NCBI GenBank assembly: GCA_009602725.1
Contig: WELB01000074.1
Coordinates: 624,392 to 642,668 of the forward strand
DNA: 18,277 nucleotides
Direction: 5' to 3'
From: Spirogloea muscicola
Lineage: Eukaryota > Streptophyta > Zygnematophyceae > Spirogloeales > Spirogloeaceae
The position numbers were made by a program, and so were the translations under genes. Position 1 is the first letter of the stretch. Every line of letters starts with the position of its first letter. The notes below the pieces were generated by a model. The model did not search any database and was not told the origin of the DNA. It saw only the letters and a program-made list of their open reading frames with translations. Shown one piece after another: positions 10,160-18,277 of the stretch.

Positions 10160-13100
10160 TCATCGCTTGGCTCTGTCTTTCGCAGCCTTCTGCTTGCGCT
10201 TCTTCTCCTTCTTTGGGACCTTGGTTTTGCGTGCCTCGCGCCGCTGCTCCTTGACCAGCTTCTTGTGCGCCCTCCTCGCCAAGCGCTCCGTGTCCTTGCC
10301 CCCGCGCTCAGCATCTCCTTCCCCCTCTTCGTCGCTGTCTTCACTACCACTGAGGCTGCTAGATGTACAACCGCTGCTCTCAGCACCGCTGTGATCCTCC
10401 GCTTGGCCGCCCTCCACTTGAGCCAACGCTTCATTCTTGCCGCCAACCTGCACTGGAATCTCTGCAGCAGGCTTTCCGATCTCGGACCCGCAGCAAACTT
10501 CATCGACCCCTATGGATGTTGAGCTCGGAGGAAGGCTCCCAGCCCCTTTGCTTGTGGTGCTGGGCCTCTCGCTCTGACAATCGTCCGAGTCCAGGATCGC
10601 TGGCAAGCTGCGGACCCCTGACAGGTCCTGCTTGAGACCCACGAGCGTCTGGTAGTAAATCCCCTCCGTGCTCTGGCCGCTGGCAATACGCTCATGGTCC
10701 CTCTCATAGTTTGGTACTTGGTCGAGCGTGCGGGGGATGAAGGACTGGCAGATAGACCAGATTGCACGGATCTCAGTGTTGAGCTGTGTGGACCGAGTAA
10801 GTCACACCAGCATTCACCTTGACCTTTGCGCGCAGTAGGCTTAAGCAATCGGAGAAGACTACACATTTGTCTAGCAGTTGGAGAAGTTGACATCATGACA
10901 TGCATCTGCATCCAAGTCCAACCTGGACAAAAACAGCCTCCCGGGTGGCCTCCTCAGCGGTCAGCTCTGTGGCTCGACTTCCAGTGACGCTCTGCATCTG
11001 CGTGCATGCAAGTTCCAAAGCCAGTCACGTGACTGGCTTTGTGGACGTCTGTAAGATCCTCTGTCAACAGACGCTTGCACAGAGGATGATGCTGACCATG
11101 TACATTATTCTGAGAATCTCACATCAAATTTCAATATACAAAGTCTTAATGACCGAGGCCGTGTCACTGCTATACCTTGTCCAAGTACTCCTCGACTTGA
11201 TCATCAGCAATGCTGGGGTCAGTGACAAAGTCAAAGAGCTCCCTGACTGTCATCACAGCCACATCATTCTTGCGGAAGAAGTCCTGCAAAGTTACAGGCA
11301 CGGGCCTTGGGCACACTGGTCATCATGTGAGCTGAATGGATACGTTGAAGCCAAGAGGAGTCGCTTTTGGTAACGAATGAATGCATGATTGCCTACTCCA
11401 CACACAATCTTAAACTCACTGTGACATGTAGGCAGTCTTCCCTTAGGAAGTCAAGCGCTCGGGGATGATCTAGGTCGACGGACTGGGACACGTCAATGAT
11501 CCAAAGATGGCCCTGGACAACTACAAGTGGTGCAGTCAGCATATGCAAAGGGTACAGTGCAACTGAGACAGAGGGTCAGAGATCTGCATAGACCCTGAGG
11601 TTGTCAACGACTCTCCATCAAATACAGTCCAAAACAAGCTGATAGAAGCTGCACTGCTTAATTCATGTGCCAATACAGAATGAGGATGAGAACTGAAGTG
11701 CTGCTTGGCCACTGGAGCAATGGCTAAGCCACCAAGATCAGTATAGTCCTTACTTCATGGTATAGAATGTTGTATTCACTCAGATCCCCATGGACCAGCC
11801 GACACCTCTGAAATAGAATACGCATTTGCACAAGCAGCTGCAGGACACAGGGAACCCACAGACGGAGAAAGCAACGTGCAAATGAGTTGCCAGAGTTCAT
11901 TAAAAGAAGAGATGGCAGGAAGGTAGGCCTTCCTGCAGCTACTTTAAGCAAAGCCACCACCATATTTATGTTGCGAGACTCATGTTCTCAATCTACACAT
12001 CTCCACTTGCTTGAGGGTGCTTCTGAAATTTGAGCAATTTATTGGTCGATTGAGGAGGTACATCTCACTTCCATGTATGCAGCTCTTAGCTGCGCATTCG
12101 TGAGGTTAGAATCTTTCAGTCTTGGTGCAGCCCACCCGCTAGCACCTGAGCCTCACAGAGGGAATTGTCAGGCAGGCACCCAGAGAGCACTTCTTATTGC
12201 TCTAAAGTTGTGGGGTCATTGTGCTCAGACCTCACCGTTCTGGGGTCACGAACGGCTTTCTACTTGCGGTCCAATGCAGAGACAAACTGTTTAAATGGCC
12301 TTCATGACGCACCTATGAAGGACATCACGAGTACGTGAAGACGGAGGAGGAGTGGCGTGGGGCAATTGATGCCGGCAGCTCTTAGTCTGTGGGACACACC
12401 ATGTTTTTCAGAGCAACCATTATTCCAGTCACAGAGGTACTTGAACAGGGTGTTCAATGTGAGTTCAATACGTCAATAAGAGAGCCAGGACTGTGCTTTT
12501 CAAACTCACTTTGTTGCGCATGCTCGGTGTGTATAGCTCCTATTGTGTGTATAGCTCCTATATCTCAAGAGTAATGCGATTACCTGAGGAATGAGATGAT
12601 TCTTGTCTCTTTGGGTCTGAAGGGAGGAGAATAAAGAGACGGCTTCGCGTCGTAAGTGATACCTGAGGAGGTTGCGAAATTCCTTCTCTGCCCATGTCTT
12701 CACCATCTTCCTGGGATTGTGCTTGCTGTAGCCATGTCTGAAGCGGAAGTCACCTTGCACGTATCTCTCCCTATCCCTGCCATAATGGCAGGTAATGGTG
12801 GACACGCTGACTGCTAGCCCATTGCATCATGAAAGCGCTTGCCCGCATCATTTGCTTTCATGCATGTATGTCTGATGGCAACAGAGATTTGGAGCAACAC
12901 GTATCTGCTGCTTCAGTTCTTTGCAAGTAAGCCCTGAATGTATATCAGACAGCTGGAGCTTTGGAACACACTTGAATACTAGAATGGAGGTTTTGTAGAC
13001 CTTGATGGCCATCTCTTGTTGTTCTCCCTTGTTGCTCACAGCATAGTAGACATTGGCCTGCGTGAAGGGCAAACTAGCCACAGCAGTCAAGGATACAAGC

Positions 13101-15030
13101 TTTTGGTATATGGAATCCATGGGCAACAAATTCTGTCAGTCATGACCTATGAAACGGTCTCACCAACAACATCAGTGAAGATGATAGGAAACAGCTATTG
13201 CTGGATCTCAGACACTTTGCTCGCCAATCTGAGAGCAGCCACCTGGCTTGACGTCACAGCTGGTGCATGACAGTCGCTCCTACAAATGATATTTGCGGGC
13301 CATCTCAAAAGCCTTCCCAATACAAGCAGCAGTGGCCTGGTCTTGCTGGGTATCAGCTTGTCAAGAGGGACTTGTCAGGAGGGGCTGACCTCCTTGCCAG
13401 TCGAGAGGCAGCCATTGATCTCGGAGAATATGCCCCGGTTCAGCATCTTGAACAAGACCATCCTTGTCCTTGGATCCAAGACCTGTCACATACATCAGGA
13501 AGAGCCACAATCAGGAGCAAGCACAGCAGGATGCACAACTACAACAGCATAGCATATAGGTTTGTGGGCAAACTTCATAGATGGTTGTCGCCAATCAAGT
13601 CACAATGCAAACCTGCCACACTACACACGTCTCTGCTGATTCGCACTCTCAAAGATGCTGATGGCTCCAGCAAGTATGGTATGACCAGAGCCTGTCAGCT
13701 GAAAGTCGCTGGGCCAGTCTGAGAATGCCACGTTCACGAGCTGTGGCTCACCTGCTCCACGGTGGCACGGTCTGACTTCTCCTTGACGCCGGCGCGACCC
13801 TGTGCCTCCTTGCGTGCACTTTCGCGGACGCCAGTAGCCACAACATTCGAGATGGCTGTTCTTGAAGGTGCATCCCAGTCCTACGACTCAGCCCCAGCTC
13901 AACAACTAAGCCCTTAATCTGTGTCTATAGCAAAAACAAACACACCTCCTTCACAGCACACTCCAGGAGAAGCAGACACAACTTGAGTGTCACCCCACAC
14001 ACAAGATGGAATCATGGCTCGAGTTGCGCACAATGCATCAAGGGGACCGGATGCATGTGCACTCACACCCTGCTTGATTGCTGCAGTGATGAGATCGTGA
14101 AGATTTGGGTTATGCATGTCTCACGTGAAGGGGCGCTGCACTGAAGTGGCCGTCTATAGCCTGCAGCCGGTTGGCCCGGGGCTGCAGCGTGCTCAGCCCC
14201 GCGTTGCGGCCACCGTTGGCGTTGGGACGACGCTGGAGGTGCATGGCGCTGCCATACAGGCCGCCGGCGCCGTGGCCCCCGCCCCTAGACTCGAGGTCTG
14301 CAAGGAGCAACCTGGCATACTCAGAGGGCCATACCTCGACGGCTAGTGCCAGCTGGCCACGCCACAGAGCTACACTCTGCATGCTGACGGCAAACAGCTC
14401 TTAGAGATGGCTGACAGGAGGACGCTCTGCCCAGCATGCCGTTGGTCGCATGGGCACCCGCAGTATTGGCAGCCGCTCAGCTCTTTGATTAGATATACAG
14501 GAGAATCATTATGAAGATGGCTTCATTGATTCTGCTGTCACTTCTACATTGCCTCTCCAAGCGCTGTCTCGCGGGAACTGATCTCAGACTTGGCATATCA
14601 AGTTGCATGTAGCTACGATAGCTTGACAGGCCAACCATGGGCCAGGCAACTTGCAGTGGCACGCATGCCATCAAGGCGACGGACCTTCCTTGAGGTCCAG
14701 CCAGTCCAAGGCCTCCGCCACATAGTCCTCCCCGTCGTCTTCATCGTCGTCGTCGTCGTCGTCGTCCGCGGCAAAGTCGTCGTCGCCGCGGCCCTTGCTT
14801 TCCGCCCTGCCGTCTCCGCCGGCCTGCGATGTGGCCGAGGCTTGACTTTCTCCTCCTTCGGCCAGGCCAGGCTCCGCTCTCAGCCACCACCTTGCCAGCG
14901 ACAGGCGCGGCGCATCCTCCGCCGTCGCCGTCGTCGCCAGCGCCGGGCCTCCCTGCGGAGCCGCCGGCCCGGCCGGCGCTGTTGGCTGACCCGCGCCGGC
15001 GTCCGCACTGCCGGCGGCGTCCTCCACCAT
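10160..15030 (-). CDS. RIO1: RIO1 atypical serine kinase/ATPase (40S ribosome maturation)
   Basis: RIO1 acts in late cytoplasmic maturation of pre-40S subunits. Exons, in transcript order: 15030-14685, 14297-14125, 13880-13752, 13482-13390, 13057-12972, 12776-12663, 12386-12313, 12145-12069, 11837-11754, 11512-11420, 11283-11176, 10997-10923, 10744-10160; 678 aa. All introns are GT-AG and phases match. Residues 1-115 form an Ala/Gly-rich, then acidic leader with an Asp run. The kinase starts near [17 protein letters not shown] (217-233), then STGKEANVYYA (243-253), the ATP lysine K266 in [21 protein letters not shown], catalytic D382 and N387 in [10 protein letters not shown], and metal-binding D399 in [29 protein letters not shown] follows. 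The C-terminal tail is acidic ([12 protein letters not shown]), then very basic with NLS-like [17 protein letters not shown]. An in-frame TAG 33 nt before the ATG supports the start, but base 15032 is an N, two bases before the start codon. Confidence 0.95.
11016..11041. repeat. Perfect 26-bp palindrome centred on CACGTG
   Basis: The 26 bases from 11016 to 11041 equal their own reverse complement, with arms CAAAGCCAGTCAC. The centre is CACGTG, the G-box/E-box core. It lies in the RIO1 intron between exons 11 and 12, 19-44 nt before the acceptor, where a branch point would be expected. Confidence 0.9.
12528..12561. repeat. Two-copy tandem repeat, 18-bp period, in a RIO1 intron
   Basis: TGTGTATAGCTCCTAT occurs at 12528-12543 and again at 12546-12561. 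It lies in the intron between RIO1 exons 6 and 7. It looks like a recent local duplication. Confidence 0.85.
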
Positions 15031-15064
15031 CNGGCGGCGGCGGCGGCGGCGGCCTTGGGGCTAG

Positions 15065-15092
15065 GTTTAGAACCTAGAATTAGGATTTAGGG
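15065..15092 (+). repeat. Second degenerate TTTAGGG-like patch, 5' of RIO1
   Basis: About four units (GTTTAG, ACCTAG, AATTAGG, ATTTAGGG) resemble the array at 9439-9500. It starts 35 nt upstream of the RIO1 ATG; on the gene strand it reads CCCTAAA, close to the plant telo-box AAACCCTA. A TGGGCT (site II-like) lies further upstream at 15181-15176. Confidence 0.6.
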
Positions 15093-15116
15093 CATGTGGA
15101 CGTGGTCGGGGGACGG

Positions 15117-15128
15117 GGGTTCGAACCC
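15117..15128. other. Isolated pol III B-box / T-arm-like motif
   Basis: GGGTTCGAACCC matches the tRNA T-loop/B-box consensus, and is a palindrome, so its strand cannot be told. I could not fold a convincing D-arm, anticodon arm or acceptor stem on either side. It may be a decayed tRNA or a tRNA-derived SINE fragment. Confidence 0.35.
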
Positions 15129-15235
15129 GGCCGGCACAGCCACCAGACGGAGAGCGCCTGTCTCACCGCCGCCAGAGCCCACCTCGTGGGCACCCACTCC
15201 GCCCTGTCATGGCGGCCATGGCGGCCCCAAAGCTC

Positions 15236-15271
15236 TGGCGCGGGAGCAGGCCCCGAGCGGCTCCCGCGCCA
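15236..15271. repeat. 11-bp inverted repeat, 14-nt loop
   Basis: TGGCGCGGGAG (15236-15246) and CTCCCGCGCCA (15261-15271) are exact reverse complements. The stem is very GC-rich. It lies 312-347 nt past the rhomboid stop codon in that gene's direction and could be a 3' structure. Confidence 0.8.
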
Positions 15272-15582
15272 AGGCCGAGGCTCACGCCACAGCAGAAAGA
15301 CAGTCTTCCAGTATAGGGCGATGGCTGTGTTTGGCCAGCCCAGAAAACAAGTGAACAATCTTCGGAGGGGCCCGAAGAAGCAGACGAGGCCAGCACACGG
15401 CGTCCATGGCAGCCCTCCTCATGCACAACGAGGCTCCCAGCTCCCCCAGCATCAAACGCCTGCCCCTTTTGTCTCGTGTCAGCGTTTTCGCGAAGTCCTC
15501 AGGCGTTTGGGCTTTGCACGTCAGTCACTAGAGTATATGCTTGAAACAAAAATCACGTCATCAGCCGCCACAAGGTGCCCGC

Positions 15583-18252
15583 TCACTCCCCGGGGGCCTT
15601 CAGCTCCTTGCGGTCCGCCACCGAGGACGGCAGCCGGCTGACCAGCCAAATGAGGCCAACCCCCAGCAGCGCGCCCGACAGGTGCGCAATGTGGTTGATG
15701 CTCCCGGCCTGGGGGCCTGTTGCACTGCCAGAGAAAGCGGCGGTTGCTGACGCTTCCGACAGGACCTGCATCCAGGTAATTCCAGTATCATGCTCAATGG
15801 TGCCAGCTTCTTGCTGGGGCCGAGATTCTGCGCTGCTCAGCTCAGCGAAGTTCTCTTGGAGTAGCCAACGATGGTCGACAAGGAAATACTCGACTAGAGC
15901 CGAAGCTTTTCGTTATCTGCTACAGCCTGAACACGTGAGTCCACTGCCACGGCCTACATGTCTAGAACGAGGAAGGGAGGGGAATGCATGGCAGGGCTCC
16001 TTGCCTGCTCCACCACAAATTGGCCAAGGATCAGCACTTCTAGAAGCTTCCTCCAATTCCAGCTGATCTGCAGCAGCAGGTCAACAACGCAGCCAGTCAC
16101 GTATGTAACAATCCGCGGATAAGTGCCTCATGGGGTTCAACATGATCACGGTGCAAGACTAAGTCCATAGCAAGCCAGTCACATCAGCCGCTCTTAGGTC
16201 TTCTGGGATTCATCAGAACTCCTTAATATGGACCACTTTCTGCAACTGGGTAGGATGGGAGAGTTCGTTTTCTGCCAAGGGTCCAGACTCAAGAGTCAGT
16301 GATTGGGGCTTACGGTCCAGGGTTGACGTAAACGTCTTGACTTTTAAAGGTATGATCGCAAGTCCCAAACCTTGACAAGAACACTGACAGCGAAGAGGCC
16401 AAACACGGCTCCGGACGCGCCAACGGAGACGTTGTTGCCAGGCAGCAGCAGCCAGGACACGAGGTTTGCACCGACACCAGTCATGAGGTACGAAGCCAGC
16501 ACGCCAAAGCTACCCTCCTCCTCCTCCACCAGCTTTCCTGGAATTCAGGATACACGTCTTCATAAGTATCAGTATATGCTGCTCTAGAAGTTGCTAATAA
16601 GAAATGCATCTGGGAAAAGGGCGCAGAGAGACTGCATAGTATGATACTCAGATCGTTAATAAGACCTGCAGACACATCTGCTACTTGCTTGTGTCACACC
16701 GCATACTTAGCGCCCTCGCCAACTGGCAACGCTTCTAATAGCAATCAGCTCAGGGGTGCCAGATAAAGCTGTAAACTTTATTGCTGGCCTGAAGTGCACA
16801 GATGAGAGGCCTTTGCGTTTCCATACCAAAGACGTAGATGAAAAAGAGGTTGCTCGATAAGTGTTTCCTGCAAGCTCAGAGCTATGCATTACACGACTTG
16901 CTTATGTACACCCTGACTTAGACAAGTGCTTCCTGCTCAAACAAGGGTGACAGACACGTGGACCTGCCAGCAGCCAGACTTCACAGCTAGCTGTGGCTTG
17001 CGCCTGATGGAGCTCCCAGGCTGCGAAACCCACCAGTCCATATGGCAGAAGGTGGCGGTGACAAACTGGTACCACCGTGGATTGTTATGGTACAGGTATA
17101 GGAGCCTCAGAGCCGGTATCTGCATGGCCGAATGCACATGGGCTGATTACAAAATGCAGGTTGGAAAGTCAGAGATTACGATATCACTACAAATAAGGAG
17201 CTAGCGTAAGACCCTCTGTAACAAACAATGGCTTCGCAAGGTCGAGTGCGTTTTCTGCTGCACAGGAGCTCTTGCTGAAGGTCAGAACATGGACCAACCC
17301 TACCATCTGACCACTGAAACCCTTTCCTCTTCAGCTAAGACACTACCTTTTATCTTGACACTACCCTTCCTCTTGGTTCTTTACCCCTGTCAGGTCTTGG
17401 CTAAACCGGAGCATTGCAAGTAGTAATCTGCGCGTGGGCGCGTGCTGTCACCTTGAGAATATGATCGCCAAGGAAGAGCGCGAGGTTGAGGAGGAGCAGG
17501 ACGAAGACACCGTTGAACGACGACAGCGTTGGCCGAGAGGAGGCACCACCAGGGCCGCCGCCTCGGCGCAGCTTTGGGCTTTCTCTCTGCAGCTCCAGCT
17601 GCGGCATCATCCCTGCGCTCCCACGCTAGCGAGCACTCCTTCAGCGACTGCCAAGCCTGTCTACACAAGAGTATGTAGTTTCCCTGCATGTTTGTTGTGA
17701 TATAAAAATGTAGTTCTCTCCTGGAATTTAAGAGAGAGCCCTGGAAGGTCCTTGACTGAAACCACTGCACATGAAAGGCTGTCAAGCACCCCTCACCGTC
17801 ATCTGAGTACTGTCGAGACCCGCTGCTGGCCTGGCTCTTAGCACGGGCCGCTACTGATGGCGGCGGCGGCAGGTGCCGGCACGACCAACCGGCGAGCCCT
17901 CGTTGCAGACGCCTCTGTGTCGAGGCAGGGCCAGCCAAGCACAATCCTCAATGACAAGTAGCACCAGCACAAATTTTCCATTTGTTTCAATTCAGGCCCC
18001 ATGCTTTTTAGTGGTCAGCACCAATAGTCAAGGACTACGGGGTACGGTGTTGGAAGTAATCCCAAGTAGGCGCAAACACTTGAGCATCAATTTCAGCGAT
18101 TAAGGGTTCTCAATTAGCGGACGACTAAGCCCTACCGGGGAGCTCCATGGAGGTGTGCCGACCTGGAAGCCATGCAAGCCCGCCGAGGGGCCGCCGAAGC
18201 CCCGACGCCGGCAGGGCAGCGGCCCCAGCGCCGCTCCGCGGCAGGAGCTCAT
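15583..18252 (-). CDS. RBL11: Plastid rhomboid intramembrane serine protease (RBL11-like)
   Basis: Rhomboids cut transmembrane substrates within the membrane; RBL10/11 types sit in the plastid inner envelope. Exons, in transcript order: 18252-18163, 17914-17797, 17612-17452, 17119-17034, 16867-16827, 16537-16371, 16067-16005, 15765-15583; phases match; 302 aa. Residues 1 to about 67 are rich in Arg, Ser, Ala and Gly with no acidic residue, like a plastid transit peptide. Then come a first membrane helix (VFVLLLLNLALFLG), PRWYQFVTATFCHMDW, KHLSSNLFFIYVFG (H154 and N158, oxyanion-type positions), KLVEEEEGSFG, the catalytic serine S207 in SVGASGAVFG, and the catalytic histidine H270 in NHIAHLSGALLG: six helices in all. 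Exon 5 is only 41 nt. The intron after exon 7 starts with GC. Exons 1 and 2 rest on phase and transit-peptide character only; exons 3-8 are firm. No in-frame stop precedes the ATG before the window edge, so it could start earlier. Confidence 0.92.
15766..16004 (-). other. GC-AG intron in the rhomboid gene (intron 7)
   Basis: The donor reads CAG|GCAAGG at 16004 and the acceptor TGCAG|GTC at 15766. Joining gives GQFVVEQ then VLSEASA, matching the continuous fifth membrane helix of RBL11-type rhomboids. Reading on from exon 7 leads to a stop within about 13 codons, so the intron must be removed. Confidence 0.8.
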
Positions 18253-18277
18253 GGGGAGGGCGGCGGGCGCGCGAGCC

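Larger units (their letters stand above)
15031..15582. other. Intergenic region: RIO1 promoter and rhomboid 3' flank
   Basis: This 552-nt, GC-rich stretch lies between the RIO1 start codon and the rhomboid stop codon. It begins with a (GGC)n run and the window's only ambiguous base (15032). It contains the telomere-like patch, the B-box-like motif and an 11-bp inverted repeat listed separately. The long + strand open frame across it (15096-15641) has no protein-like features. Confidence 0.6.

Noticed and set aside
12574-12617. Exon after the acceptor at 12618 in RIO1 ([10 protein letters not shown])
   Set aside because: The acceptor at 12387 instead gives [20 protein letters not shown], the conserved RIO1 sequence, in the right phase.
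14590-15090. 166-aa + strand open frame with Val and Arg runs
   Set aside because: Antisense of the RIO1 acidic leader exon; the Val/Arg runs are the complement of the Asp codon repeat.
15060-15190. Complete tRNA gene
   Set aside because: Only the T-arm/B-box is present; no acceptor stem or D-arm pairs on either strand.
15096-15641. 181-aa + strand open frame
   Set aside because: Its sequence (RGFEPGRHS) is what a tRNA T-arm-like motif gives when translated, and the end is antisense to the last rhomboid exon.
1-18277. CRISPR arrays, insertion sequences, viral or toxin genes, bacterial operons
   Set aside because: None seen; all genes are intron-rich eukaryotic housekeeping genes.

Overview
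This window looks like nuclear DNA from a green alga, most likely trebouxiophyte-like, though I cannot name the species. The genes are split into 7 to 16 short exons with introns of roughly 75-440 nt. The proteins are close to plant-type families: a plastid rhomboid of the RBL11 kind, a SAC phosphatase of the plant SAC1-5/FIG4 group, and a RIO1 with plant-like kinase motifs. Two intergenic stretches carry degenerate TTTAGGG (plant/algal telomere-type) repeats, and a TGTAA, the usual green-algal poly(A) signal, lies after the first gene. There is no prokaryotic organisation and no CRISPR, IS or viral content.

Layout. (1) Bases 1-2991, + strand: 3' part of a ubiquilin/DSK2 gene in 7 exons; its ubiquitin-like domain must lie before the window. 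(2) 2992-3453: convergent 3' ends. (3) 9143-3454, - strand: a complete FIG4-like SAC-domain phosphoinositide phosphatase in about 16 exons (about 891 aa). (4) 9144-10159: intergenic, with an imperfect inverted repeat, a TTTAGGG array and a perfect 20-bp hairpin. (5) 15030-10160, - strand: a complete RIO1 atypical kinase in 13 exons (678 aa). (6) 15031-15582: GC-rich intergenic DNA with a second telomere-like patch, an isolated pol III B-box-like motif and an 11-bp inverted repeat. (7) 18252-15583, - strand: a plastid rhomboid serine protease in 8 exons (about 302 aa).

Exon models were built by hand: each junction was accepted when the splice site, the reading phase and the family's conserved sequence agreed. 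The coding-exon totals are exact multiples of three (2676, 2037 and 909 nt for the three complete genes; 1350 nt for the ubiquilin part).

The four genes are housekeeping genes of separate pathways: proteasome/autophagy shuttling, PI(3,5)P2 turnover, 40S ribosome maturation and plastid intramembrane proteolysis. I see no evidence of a dedicated multi-gene system. The most interesting signals are at the DNA/RNA level: two well supported GC-AG introns and a possible third, several perfect intronic or intergenic hairpins and palindromes, telomere-like repeats beside two gene starts, and a visible fall in GC from 5' to 3' within each gene.
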